Shown here: positions 42,376 to 50,865 of the stretch, one piece after another
How the letters are laid out: the number at the start of each line of letters is the position of its first letter
How positions within the stretch are numbered: the stretch's first letter is position 1
From: Occultella aeris
GTDB taxonomy: Bacteria; Actinomycetota; Actinomycetes; Actinomycetales; Beutenbergiaceae
Reading direction: 5' to 3'
Assembly: GCF_902703175.1 (NCBI RefSeq)
Contig: NZ_CACRYJ010000004.1
Coordinates: 1-64,000, forward strand
Length of the DNA stretch: 64,000 nucleotides
The notes under the pieces: model-generated
Seen by the model: the letters and a program-made list of their open reading frames with translations, nothing else
The model's database searches: none
What the model was told of the DNA's origin: nothing
Made by a program: the position numbers and the translations under genes

Positions 42376-42439
42376 TCACCCGCTCCGGGCCGACGGCGCC
42401 TGGCCGCCAGCGCAGCACCGGGAGTGAAGGGCACACCTC

Positions 42440-43234
42440 ATGGCATTCGATATCGAACGGTTCACCCAGGACTCGGTGCGGGTCAACTGGGAGGACCTCG
42501 ACCTCGACAACTTCCGCGAGAACCCGCTGCCGCCGGAATCGGTGCGGACGCTGCGGTACATGTGCGACGTCGAGTACCACACGGTGTGCTACCTGCGGGA
42601 CATGCTGGTCACCCGCTCCCACGGGGAGGGCGAGGTGAACGCCTTCATGACGATGTGGAACCGTGAGGAGTTCTGGCACGGGGAGGCGCTCGCGCACGTT
42701 CTCTCGCTGCATGGCGTGACGGTCAACTACGATCAGCTCAAGGACCGCCGCAAGAAGCTGGGCTGGCGGGACCGGCTCGCCCCGGTGAAGCAATCCCTGC
42801 TCAGCAACATCGTCGGCAAGGACTTCGTGGCCGTGCACATGCTCTGGGGCGCCGCCAACGAATGGTCCGCCGCAGCCGCGTACAAGCGCCTCGGCGTGCT
42901 CGAGGGGCACCCGTCCCTGGCCGAGCTGCTCCGGCGGATCGCCGCTCAGGAGTCCAAGCACGTGGCCTTCTACGCCACCCAGGCGAAGGCCCGGCTCGCC
43001 GGCAACCCCAAGGCGCAGAAGCTGGCCCGGTTCGCCCTGAAGAACGCCTGGGCGCCGGTGGGCTCGGGAATCATGACCGACGACGAGGTGACCCATGTGA
43101 TGGGTCATCTGTTCGGCGGCACGGAGGGTCGCAAGGAGATCAACGCGATCGACCGCCACATCGGCCGACTGCCCGGCATGGAGGGCCTGACCATCTTCGC
43201 GGACGCCCTCGACGCGCGCGGCGTCGCGGCGTGA
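42440..43234 (+). CDS. Ferritin-like diiron protein of the lipid operon
   Basis: 264 residues, mostly helical. A complete diiron ligand set can be read in order: Glu in DVEYHT, ExxH in EEFWH, Glu in AANEWS and ExxH in QESKH. This is the four-helix ferritin-like/acyl-ACP-desaturase pattern. It could desaturate or oxygenate an acyl or alkyl chain, with electrons from an unknown donor. It is the first gene of a six-gene operon and overlaps the next by GTGA. GGGAGT-like ribosome site before ATG. The specific reaction is not known. Confidence 0.75.
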   Translation: MAFDIERFTQDSVRVNWEDLDLDNFRENPLPPESVRTLRYMCDVEYHTVCYLRDMLVTRSHGEGEVNAFMTMWNREEFWHGEALAHVLSLHGVTVNYDQLKDRRKKLGWRDRLAPVKQSLLSNIVGKDFVAVHMLWGAANEWSAAAAYKRLGVLEGHPSLAELLRRIAAQESKHVAFYATQAKARLAGNPKAQKLARFALKNAWAPVGSGIMTDDEVTHVMGHLFGGTEGRKEINAIDRHIGRLPGMEGLTIFADALDARGVAA

Positions 43235-44151
43235 GCGGCGAGACCCGTAGGACCGTAGGCCCGGGACGCCAGGCGGGTCCGGACGACCAGGCTCGACCGG
43301 GGGCCCGCGAGGAACCGGGCGCGACCGACGACGGCGCGCAGCTGCCGTTCATGTCCGACTCGGACGGCTTCGACGTGCGCGCCTACACACGTGATCCACG
43401 GTCGCTGCGCCGGGGCGACCTCGACCTTGGTGCCATGCAGGGACTGCCCACGAACACCCTGCTCACCCTGCGGCACCTGCAGCAGGTCGAACGCGGCACC
43501 CTGCGCCTGATGCGGGACCTGCTGGTCACACCGACGCACGCCGAGTCACGGGTCACGGCGTTCCTGACCACCTGGGCGTACGAGGAGTACTGGATCGCCG
43601 ACGCCCTCGAGGCGGTGCTGGAGGACAACAACCACACCGAGGTCGCGCACAGCACCAGGCTCGGGCGGATGCGCCGAGGCTGGGACGACCGGATCATCCC
43701 CACCGTGGACGCGATCCGGACGAACCTGCTCGGCAGCGACATCGTCGCCGGACACATGGCCGTCGGCCTCCTGGACAGCCTCGTGGCCCGCGCGAGCTAC
43801 GCCCGCGTCGGGGTGCTGGAGCCCCGCCTGGCGAGCCTGATCGACCCGATCGTGACGATCAAGGACCGGCACGTGGAGTTCTACACCGACGAGGCGGCGG
43901 ACCGGCTCGCCGCCTCCGTGGGCGCCCGCCGCCTCGGGCAACAGGCGGTGCGGTCCTGGCGCTGGCCCGGATCACGCTACGGCGACCCCGGCTACGTCCA
44001 GCCGGTGCTGCGCTACCTCTTCGCGGATCCGTCCGTTCGCGTGGACATCGATGCCGCCGACGCCCGGGTCGCCGCCCTGCCCGGGATGGCCGATCAGCAC
44101 CCGATCCGGCGGGCCCTCGGACGGTTCGCGTCCCGAGGAGCACGGCAGTGA
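43231..44151 (+). CDS. Ferritin-like paralogue with degenerate metal site
   Basis: 306 residues. A hydrophilic N-terminal extension (about 40 residues) is followed by a domain alignable with its neighbour. Three of the six expected diiron ligands are replaced: the first ExxH reads EYWI, the helix-3 Glu becomes Ser (LLDSLV), and the second ExxH reads KDRH. It is unlikely to hold a diiron centre and may be a structural or regulatory partner. GTG 43231 overlaps the previous stop; an ATG at 43351 is an alternative start. Confidence 0.72.
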   Translation: MSGETRRTVGPGRQAGPDDQARPGAREEPGATDDGAQLPFMSDSDGFDVRAYTRDPRSLRRGDLDLGAMQGLPTNTLLTLRHLQQVERGTLRLMRDLLVTPTHAESRVTAFLTTWAYEEYWIADALEAVLEDNNHTEVAHSTRLGRMRRGWDDRIIPTVDAIRTNLLGSDIVAGHMAVGLLDSLVARASYARVGVLEPRLASLIDPIVTIKDRHVEFYTDEAADRLAASVGARRLGQQAVRSWRWPGSRYGDPGYVQPVLRYLFADPSVRVDIDAADARVAALPGMADQHPIRRALGRFASRGARQ

Positions 44152-46442
44152 CGACGCCGCGTACAGTATCCGGGGTGTCCGACCCTTTGAACAACGCCCA
44201 CGTCCTCATCACGGGCGCCACCGGCTTCGTCGGCCAGGCCGTCCTGGAGAAGTTGCTCTCGACCTACCCCACCACCCGGATCAGCCTGCTGGTCCGGCCG
44301 CGCGGCGCGCTGACCGCGCAGATGCGCGTGGACAAGCTGCTGAAGAAGCCCGTGTTCTCCGCGTGGCGCGAGCGGGTAGGGGACGACGGCGTAGCCGCCG
44401 CCGCGGGTCGCGTCACCGTTCTGGCCGGTGACCTCGGGGACGTACCGCCGCTCTCGGACGGCATCGACGTCGTCATCCACTCCGCATCGAGCGTCTCCTT
44501 CGACATGCCGATCGACGACGCCTTCCGCGACAACGTGGGCGGCCCGGTCTCCCTCTACACCGCGCTGCTGGAGTCCGGCTCGGACCCGCACGTGGTGCAC
44601 GTCTCCACCTGCTACGTCGCCGGGCTGCGCAAGGGCGTCGCCGAGGAGCGATCCCTGGACCACGCCGTCGACCGCACGGAGGAGACGACCCGCGCGCTGG
44701 CGGCACGGGCCGAGGCCGAGGCCGCCTCCAGGCGCCCCGAGGTGCTCGGCAAGCTGCTCGAGCGGGCCCGGTCCGTGCACCGCCGCGCGGGCGCCCAGGC
44801 CGTGTCCCAGGCCGCCGAGGAGGCCCGCGCCGCCTGGGTGACCGAACGGCTGCAGGACGCCGGACGGACCCGCGCCCAGTCCCTCGGCTGGCCCGACGTG
44901 TACACCTTCACCAAGGCGCTCGGGGAGCGCGTCGCGGAGGAGCTGTGGGGGCGCGAGCACCGGCTGTCCGTGGTGCGGCCCACGATCATCGAGAGCTCGC
45001 TGAGCCACCCCTACCCGGGTTGGATCGACGGTTTCAAGGTGGCCGACCCGCTCATCGCGGCGTACGGGCGCGGCATGCTGCCCGAGTTCCCCGCGCTCGC
45101 GGACACGATCCTCGATGTGATCCCGGTCGACCACGTCGTCAATGCGATCCTGGCCGCGGCCGCCGCGCCGTCGCCGGTGGGTGAGCCGCGGTACTACCAG
45201 GTGGCCTCCGGCATCCGGAACCCGCTGCGGTTCGGGCGGATGGTCGCGATGATCCGCGAGTACTTCAGCGCCCACCCGCTGCTGGACGACGAGGGCACCA
45301 CGGTGCAGGTGCCGAACTGGACGTTCCCGAACGGACCCGCCGTCGAGCGAAGCCTGCGCCGCCGCGAGCTCGCCGTCGACCTCGCTGACCGCGCCGTCGG
45401 CCGGCTGCCCGCGAACGACCGCACCCGCGGCTGGATCTCCGCGGTCTTCAAGGCGAAGCGTGACCTCGGGACCCTGCGGAAGTTCACGGACCTGTACAAG
45501 CCGTACACGCAGACCGAGGTGGTCTTCGACGACGCGAACACCCGCGCGCTGCACGAGTCCCTGCCCGCACAGCGGTGGGACTCCCACGGCTTCGACGTCA
45601 CGGCGATCGACTGGGACTACTACATGATGGAGGTGCACGTCCCCAAGGTCCCCGGCCTGATGCGGGCCCGCGGCCGGCGCGGCGCCTCCGGGACCTCCAC
45701 CAAGCGCGCCCTGCCGCAGCGCACCGACGTGCTCGCCGTATTCGACCTGCACGGCACGGTCGCCGCGGCCAGCCTGATCGAGCACTACGTGTGGGTGGAG
45801 CTCGCCGCCAAGGGGTCCGGCCGGGCGTTGCGTGAACTCGGTGGCATGGTGGCCAACTCCGGCACCTACCTGCAGGCCGAGTGGCGCGACCGTGGCGACT
45901 TCATCCGCAGTTTCATGCGCCGGTACGAGGGGGTCAACGAGGACGCGTTGCGGGATGTCATCGCGCGCAAGGTGACCCCGTCCCTGCGCGCCCGGGTCCT
46001 CGCGGAGGCCACCGAACGGATCGCGGAGCACCGCGCCGCCGGCCACCGCACCGTCCTGGTCACCGGGCAGATCGACGTCTTCGTGGAACCGCTGGCGGAC
46101 ATGTTCGACGTGATCGTGGCCGGTCGGATGGAGAAGGACGCGGACGGACGCTGGACCGGCCACCTGGCCACGTCCCCGCTCGTGGACGAGGCCCGCGCCA
46201 CGTGGCTGACCCGGTACGCCCGGGACTCCGGCGTCGACCTCGCCGGCTCCTACGCCTACGGCGACACCTACTCGGACCGGCCCTGGCTCGAGGTGGTCGG
46301 CCACCCGAACGTCGTCAACCCCGACTCCTCGCTGTACCGGTACGCCAAGGAGAAGCGCTGGCCGGTGCACAGCTGGACCACCACCGCCGAGGGGCGGTTC
46401 TCCCCGGTCCTTCGCAGCCTCAACGGATCGGGGCGTCGGTGA
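44148..46442 (+). CDS. Fatty acyl-CoA reductase (FAR-type) fused to a HAD-like domain
   Basis: 764 residues. The N-terminal NAD(P)-binding male-sterility/FAR domain (about 12-400) has TGATGFVGQ, STCYVAG and the catalytic YTFTK. FAR enzymes reduce acyl-CoA to fatty alcohol. The C-terminal HAD-IB/SerB-like domain (about 520-735) has FDLHGT, LVTGQ and GDTYSD. Motif I carries His where the second Asp of DxDGT is expected. Such FAR/HAD combinations occur with PlsC genes in lipid clusters. GTG 44148 overlaps the previous stop. GTG 44175 has its own -10 seven bases upstream and is a possible second start. Confidence 0.85.
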   Translation: MTTPRTVSGVSDPLNNAHVLITGATGFVGQAVLEKLLSTYPTTRISLLVRPRGALTAQMRVDKLLKKPVFSAWRERVGDDGVAAAAGRVTVLAGDLGDVPPLSDGIDVVIHSASSVSFDMPIDDAFRDNVGGPVSLYTALLESGSDPHVVHVSTCYVAGLRKGVAEERSLDHAVDRTEETTRALAARAEAEAASRRPEVLGKLLERARSVHRRAGAQAVSQAAEEARAAWVTERLQDAGRTRAQSLGWPDVYTFTKALGERVAEELWGREHRLSVVRPTIIESSLSHPYPGWIDGFKVADPLIAAYGRGMLPEFPALADTILDVIPVDHVVNAILAAAAAPSPVGEPRYYQVASGIRNPLRFGRMVAMIREYFSAHPLLDDEGTTVQVPNWTFPNGPAVERSLRRRELAVDLADRAVGRLPANDRTRGWISAVFKAKRDLGTLRKFTDLYKPYTQTEVVFDDANTRALHESLPAQRWDSHGFDVTAIDWDYYMMEVHVPKVPGLMRARGRRGASGTSTKRALPQRTDVLAVFDLHGTVAAASLIEHYVWVELAAKGSGRALRELGGMVANSGTYLQAEWRDRGDFIRSFMRRYEGVNEDALRDVIARKVTPSLRARVLAEATERIAEHRAAGHRTVLVTGQIDVFVEPLADMFDVIVAGRMEKDADGRWTGHLATSPLVDEARATWLTRYARDSGVDLAGSYAYGDTYSDRPWLEVVGHPNVVNPDSSLYRYAKEKRWPVHSWTTTAEGRFSPVLRSLNGSGRR
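44162..44167 (+). promoter_or_regulatory. Possible internal -10 TACAGT
   Basis: TACAGT ends 7 bases before an in-frame GTG at 44175, the same geometry as other leaderless starts here. It could give separate expression of the FAR/HAD, SDR, PlsC and AGPS-like genes. Confidence 0.4.
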
Positions 46443-47239
46443 CGTCCGCGGCCGCCGAGCGGTCGCCGCTGACCGGGATCGCCATGGTCACCGGCGGCAC
46501 GTCCGGTATCGGCCTCGCGTTCGCCCGCGCTCTCGCGGGCAGGGGACTGGACCTGGTCCTCGTCGCCCGTGATGCGGCTCGGCTCGAGTCCACCGCGGCC
46601 GACCTGCGGCACGAGTTCGGCGTCGCGGTCGAGACCCTGACGGCGGACCTCGCCGAGCCCGACGGCGTCGCGGTGGCGGTGGCCCGGCTGACGCGCCCCC
46701 AGACTCCGGTGACCGTGCTGGTCAACAACGCCGGGCACGGCGTGCACACGCCGCTGATCAGCGAGGACCCCAGCCCGCACCTGCAGGCGATCGACCTCAT
46801 GGTCAGCGGGGTGCTCGTCCTCGGCGGAGCCGCCGGACGTGCGATGTCCGAGCGTGGTAGCGGCCTCATCATCAACGTGGCCTCCGTGGCCGGCCTGATC
46901 CCGATGGGCTCCTACTCGGCGATCAAGGCCTGGGTGAACGCCTACTCCGAGGGCCTCGGCATCGAGCTCTCCGGCACCGGTGTCCGGGTGATGACCCTGC
47001 TGCCCGGATGGGTTCGCACCGAGTTCCATGAGCGCGCCGCGATCCGCACGAACTCGATCCCCTCGGTACTGTGGCTTGATGCGGATCGACTGGTCTCCGA
47101 CTGCCTCGCCGATGTGGACCGGGGGCGGACCAGGTCGGTGCCGTCGCGGCGGTTCAAGGCTCTCGCCTGGGGAGCCCGGCACGCGCCGCGGCCGTTGGTG
47201 AACAGGGCCACCGCCCTGATCAAGAAGGGACGCAGATGA
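46439..47239 (+). CDS. Short-chain dehydrogenase/reductase of the lipid operon
   Basis: 266 residues, classical SDR. The cofactor motif is TGGTSGIG (about 16-23), then NNAG, a Ser in VASVAGLIP and catalytic YSAIK (about 160). It belongs to the group of 3-oxoacyl/acylglycerone-phosphate reductase-like SDRs. In this operon, reduction of an acyl- or alkyl-DHAP keto group is the natural proposal, inferred from context. GTG start overlaps the FAR/HAD stop by four bases. Confidence 0.82.
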   Translation: MTSAAAERSPLTGIAMVTGGTSGIGLAFARALAGRGLDLVLVARDAARLESTAADLRHEFGVAVETLTADLAEPDGVAVAVARLTRPQTPVTVLVNNAGHGVHTPLISEDPSPHLQAIDLMVSGVLVLGGAAGRAMSERGSGLIINVASVAGLIPMGSYSAIKAWVNAYSEGLGIELSGTGVRVMTLLPGWVRTEFHERAAIRTNSIPSVLWLDADRLVSDCLADVDRGRTRSVPSRRFKALAWGARHAPRPLVNRATALIKKGRR

Positions 47240-47988
47240 GCGCACAGCGTAGGACCGCCCGGTATCACCGCGCGTGGCACCGCTGGCTGCGCTACGTCGC
47301 GCAGCGGCTGATCCTGCGGCCCGTGATCTTCGCCAACACCCGGGTGACCGTCGAGGGGGAGCGGCACCTCGCCGGCATCGACGGACCGTTCATCCTGGTC
47401 GCCAACCACTCCAGCCACCTGGACGCACCGCTGTGCATCACCGCGCTGCCGTACCGGGTCACGAAGAACCTCGCCACGGCGACTGCGGCGGACTATTTCT
47501 ACAAGCAGAAGTGGCGCAGCACTCTGACGTCCTTCTTCTTCAACTCCTACCCGGTCGAACGGGGCGGCAACCGCGGCAAGGGCGCCGGGATGTCCGTGTC
47601 CCTGCTGCGCCAGGGCGTGCCGCTGATGATATTTCCGGAAGGCACCCGGTCCCGGACCGGTGAGATGGCCGCGTTCAAGCCCGGCGCCGCCGCGCTCGCC
47701 CGGTCCCTTCGGGTGCCACTGATCCCGGTGGCGCTGGTCGGCGCGTACGACGCGATGCCGGTGGGCGCCGCGTGGCCAAAGCCGGGCCGGATGCCCGTCA
47801 AGGTGATCGTCGGAAAGCCCGTCCGGGCCCGCGCCGGCGAGAGCCTGCCGGACCTGAACGCACGCCTGACGGCGCGGGTGCGCGCCATGCACACCATGCA
47901 GACCTCGTACGTCCTCGTCACCGATGACGACCGAGCCACCAGAGCGCCGGAGGCCGACCTCGGCCAGGCACAGGAGGATGTTTCATGA
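47236..47988 (+). CDS. PlsC-type 1-acylglycerol-phosphate / DHAP acyltransferase
   Basis: 250 residues. The HX4D motif is NHSSHLD (His58, Asp63) and the phosphate-binding motif is FPEGTRS (about 135). One or two hydrophobic stretches suggest membrane association. It transfers an acyl group to glycerol-phosphate-type acceptors. Next to an AGPS-like gene, DHAP is a possible acceptor, as for GNPAT. ATGA overlaps join it to both neighbours. Confidence 0.87.
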   Translation: MSAQRRTARYHRAWHRWLRYVAQRLILRPVIFANTRVTVEGERHLAGIDGPFILVANHSSHLDAPLCITALPYRVTKNLATATAADYFYKQKWRSTLTSFFFNSYPVERGGNRGKGAGMSVSLLRQGVPLMIFPEGTRSRTGEMAAFKPGAAALARSLRVPLIPVALVGAYDAMPVGAAWPKPGRMPVKVIVGKPVRARAGESLPDLNARLTARVRAMHTMQTSYVLVTDDDRATRAPEADLGQAQEDVS

Positions 47989-49667
47989 CCGACGTCGAAC
48001 ACCAGAAATGGTGGGGTTGGGGCGTGGAGGGCATCGCCTTCCACCACGAGGACAAGCCGGCGTTCGCGGGCTTCGTCCTGGACAAGGTCGGAATCGACCT
48101 GACCCAGCCCGGCGGCGAACCGCCGACATTCGACGAGATCGAGGTGCCGGCCAGCCGGCTGGGCGATGACCTCGGCGCCCAATTGCGGGCCGCCGTCGGC
48201 GACCACCAGGTCAGCACCGACGACATGCTGCGCGTCGTGCACACCTACGGCAAGGGCATGCGCGACCTGGTCCGGGTACGGGCCGGTGATCTGCCCCGGG
48301 TCCCGGACGCGGTGGTCTATCCCGCGAACGAGGACGAGGTGCGCGCCGTCGTCGACGCGGTAGTGGCCGCGGACGCCGTCCTGATCCCGTTCGGAGGCGG
48401 TTCGAACATCTCGGGCAGCCTGACCCCGCAGCCGCACGAGGAGCGCACGGTCATCTCCCTAGACCTCGGCCGGATGAACCGGGTGCTCGAGATCGACGAG
48501 AGCTCCGGGCTCGCCCGGATCCAGGCCGGCGGCCTCGGGCCGGACATCGAGGAGCAGCTCACCACGCGGGGCTGGACGATGGGCCACCAGCCCGACTCGT
48601 TCAAGCACTCCACCCTCGGCGGCTGGATCGCGACCCGCTCCTCGGGGATGCAGTCGGACAAGTACGGCGACATCGCGGACATCACCCGTGGTTTTCGGGT
48701 AGTGCTGCCGGGCAAGGTCGTGGAACTACGGCCGCTGCCGTCGACCTCCACCGGGCCGAGCGTGCGCGAGATGATCATCGGCAGCGAGGGACGCCTCGGC
48801 GTGGTCACCGAGGCCTGGGTCAACGTTCACCGGGTCCCCGAGAATCGCGATGTCATCGCCTACCTGTTCCCGAACTGGGCGGCCGGGCTCGCGGCCATGG
48901 CGGAGATCTCCACCTCCGATGCCTCACCCACGATCACCAGGGTCTCCGACGCCAACGAGACCTCGTTCTCGCTTGCCACCCGCAAGGCCTCGAAGGGCAT
49001 CTCCGGCAAGGTCGGCGAGGGCCTCTTCGAGGTGCTGCGCCGGCGGGGCTGGGACCTCGAGAAGGTCTGCTTGTCCTACATCGGGTATGAGGGCGGCACC
49101 GCGAAGATCCGTGCCGAGAAGTCCATCGTCGGCAAGATCATCGGCAAGCACGGCGGCATCCGGCTCGGCCGCGGCCCCGGGGCGCTGTACGACCAGAAGA
49201 AGTTCGACACCCCCTACATCCGTGACTTCCTCCTCGACCGGGGCGCGATCGGCGACGTCTCCGAGACCGCCGCACCGTGGTCGAAGTTGGGTCAGGTCTA
49301 CACCACCACGGTGCGGGCGGCGCGAGCGAAGTTCGCCGAACTGGGTGTCACAGGGTTCATCATGTGCCACCTGTCGCACTCGTATCACTCGGGTGCGTGC
49401 CTGTACTTCACGTTCGCGTTCCCGCCGAACGCCGACGATGACTTCCTCGGTCAGTACGACGCGGTGAAGACCGTGATCCAGCAGTCGTTCATCGACTCCG
49501 GCGCCACGCTGTCGCACCACCACGGAGTGGGCACGGATCATGCACCGTGGCTGGAGCAGGACATCTCCGAGGCGGGGACGGACCTGATGGTGGGCCTGCT
49601 GCGGGCGGCAGACCCGGGACGCAACCTGAACCCGGGCACGCTGATCCCCGACCACCGGGAGTGGTGA
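47985..49667 (+). CDS. Alkylglycerone-phosphate synthase (AGPS)-like FAD enzyme
   Basis: 560 residues. It opens with KWWGWG, has a PCMH-type FAD domain (PFGGGSNISGSL about 136-147; HSTLGGWIATRSSGMQSDKY about 206-225) and an AGPS-like C-terminal domain. Catalytic positions known in the mammalian enzyme can be matched: Arg319 in ITRVSD, Tyr467 in SHSYHSGACLYF and the triple His 511-513 in SHHHGVG. AGPS swaps the acyl group of acyl-DHAP for a fatty alcohol, forming the ether bond. Last gene of the operon, joined by ATGA. Confidence 0.88.
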   Translation: MTDVEHQKWWGWGVEGIAFHHEDKPAFAGFVLDKVGIDLTQPGGEPPTFDEIEVPASRLGDDLGAQLRAAVGDHQVSTDDMLRVVHTYGKGMRDLVRVRAGDLPRVPDAVVYPANEDEVRAVVDAVVAADAVLIPFGGGSNISGSLTPQPHEERTVISLDLGRMNRVLEIDESSGLARIQAGGLGPDIEEQLTTRGWTMGHQPDSFKHSTLGGWIATRSSGMQSDKYGDIADITRGFRVVLPGKVVELRPLPSTSTGPSVREMIIGSEGRLGVVTEAWVNVHRVPENRDVIAYLFPNWAAGLAAMAEISTSDASPTITRVSDANETSFSLATRKASKGISGKVGEGLFEVLRRRGWDLEKVCLSYIGYEGGTAKIRAEKSIVGKIIGKHGGIRLGRGPGALYDQKKFDTPYIRDFLLDRGAIGDVSETAAPWSKLGQVYTTTVRAARAKFAELGVTGFIMCHLSHSYHSGACLYFTFAFPPNADDDFLGQYDAVKTVIQQSFIDSGATLSHHHGVGTDHAPWLEQDISEAGTDLMVGLLRAADPGRNLNPGTLIPDHREW

Positions 49668-49700
49668 GTACGCCGGCGCGCGCCGGGTGAGGGCCGCGGC

Positions 49701-49916
49701 TCAGAGCGGGTGCAGCCGGCCCGAACCCACGGCCACCCGGACCACCCGGTCGCCGAAGTCCACCAAGGTGGCGATCTCACCTTCCACGCCGACCACCCGG
49801 CCGAGCCCGTGACGGTCGTGGGTGACCCGCTGTCCCACCTCGAAAAGCACCGGCGGCGGGGGCGGTAGGCGGAGGTTGTTGAACGGGCTGGACGCGAGCG
49901 AACGGGGGGTGGCCAT
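49701..49916 (-). CDS. Small beta-barrel-like protein
   Basis: 71 residues. A Pro-rich N-terminal third (five prolines in a row) is followed by VGQRVTHDRHGLGRVVGV and a VDFGDRVVRV strand, resembling the SH3-like fold of CarD/UvrD C-terminal domains. Related short proteins are common in actinobacteria without known function. It is convergent with the AGPS-like gene. Confidence 0.65.
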   Translation of the reverse strand: MATPRSLASSPFNNLRLPPPPPVLFEVGQRVTHDRHGLGRVVGVEGEIATLVDFGDRVVRVAVGSGRLHPL

Positions 49917-49938
49917 CCCTCAAGCATCCTCTCTTCTG

Positions 49939-49998
49939 GCCGAATGTCACGTTCGGCTTCGAACGCGCCCGACCCGACCGGTCCGCAGATCCTAGGCT
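49939..49998 (+). promoter_or_regulatory. Divergent region with inverted repeat and leaderless -10
   Basis: An inverted repeat gccgaa (49939-49944) and ttcggc (49952-49957) lies between the divergent genes. TAGGCT (49993-49998) is 7 bases before ATG 50006. Confidence 0.45.
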
Positions 49999-50005
49999 GG
50001 GGGCG

Positions 50006-50845
50006 ATGAGCCACGTCCCGAGCCCAGGTGAGCAGCCAGATCCGCACGGGCGGACGGCGACGGTCGAGGCCGAGCGGGCCACGTGGTCGCCGGCGAATGT
50101 GGTGCTCGTGCGCCACGGCGAGTCCGTCGCGAACGCCCGGCACCTGTTCACCGGCGTGATCGACGTCGGACTCACCCCGGCCGGCGAGGCCGAGTGCGTG
50201 CTCGCCGGTCAACGCTTGGCCGGCGCGGGCTGGGTGCCGGACGTGATCTGCACCTCCGAGCTCGTGCGCGGCTGGCGCACGGCGGAGCTGATGCGCACGG
50301 CGTGGCCGGAGCTCGTCCCCGTGGAGCGGGACTGGCGGCTCAACGAACGCAACTACGGCGCTCTGTCCGGGTACCTGAAGTCCGAGATCGCCGAGCGGTT
50401 CGGCCGGGACCGGTTCCTGTACTGGCGGCGCTCCCTGGAGGGCCGCCCGCCACCGCTCGCGCCGGAGGTGCTCGCACTCTGGCGGGTGCTGCCCCCGTTC
50501 GACGTCCTCCCACCGGAGGCGCTGACGGCGACCGAGTCCCTCGCTGACGTCGTGTCGCGGGTCCGGCCCTGGGTCGCGGACGTGCTCGGCGCGCATGTCG
50601 CCGCCGGCCGGCGGGTCCTGTTGGTCGCGCACGGCAACTCCCTGCGGGCCGTCTGCGGCGTCCTGGACCGGCTCGACGGCGACGAGCTCGCGGCGCTCAA
50701 CCTCCCGAACGCGCGACCCCTCGCCTACCGGCTGAGCGCGCAGAACGCGACCGCCCCGGTGCCCGCGGTCCGCGGCGGCGAGTACCTGGACCCGGGCGCC
50801 GCCCGGGCGGAAGCAGCGGCGATCGCGGCCGAGGGTGGCACCTAG
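50006..50845 (+). CDS. Phosphoglycerate mutase-like protein (2,3-BPG-dependent type)
   Basis: 279 residues, histidine phosphatase superfamily. RHGES carries the phosphorylated His, followed by TSELVRGWRTAELM, ERNYGALSG and HGNSLRAVCG, all close to dPGM. A non-conserved N-terminal extension of about 30 residues and a Pro-rich segment near 145 are unlike standard GpmA, so this may be a second or specialised enzyme interconverting phosphoglycerates. Confidence 0.82.
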   Translation: MSHVPSPGEQPDPHGRTATVEAERATWSPANVVLVRHGESVANARHLFTGVIDVGLTPAGEAECVLAGQRLAGAGWVPDVICTSELVRGWRTAELMRTAWPELVPVERDWRLNERNYGALSGYLKSEIAERFGRDRFLYWRRSLEGRPPPLAPEVLALWRVLPPFDVLPPEALTATESLADVVSRVRPWVADVLGAHVAAGRRVLLVAHGNSLRAVCGVLDRLDGDELAALNLPNARPLAYRLSAQNATAPVPAVRGGEYLDPGAARAEAAAIAAEGGT

Positions 50846-50853
50846 ACCGGTGC

Positions 50854-50859
50854 TACCGT
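50854..50859 (+). promoter_or_regulatory. -10 element TACCGT, probably leaderless
   Basis: TACCGT is followed by 6 bases and GTG 50866, with no ribosome site. Confidence 0.5.
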
Positions 50860-50865
50860 GCGGCG

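Noticed and set aside
49673-49686. 14-bp perfect palindrome ccggcgcgcgccgg after the AGPS-like gene
   Set aside because: It has no loop and is made only of G and C, which is common by chance in this genome; no role can be supported.
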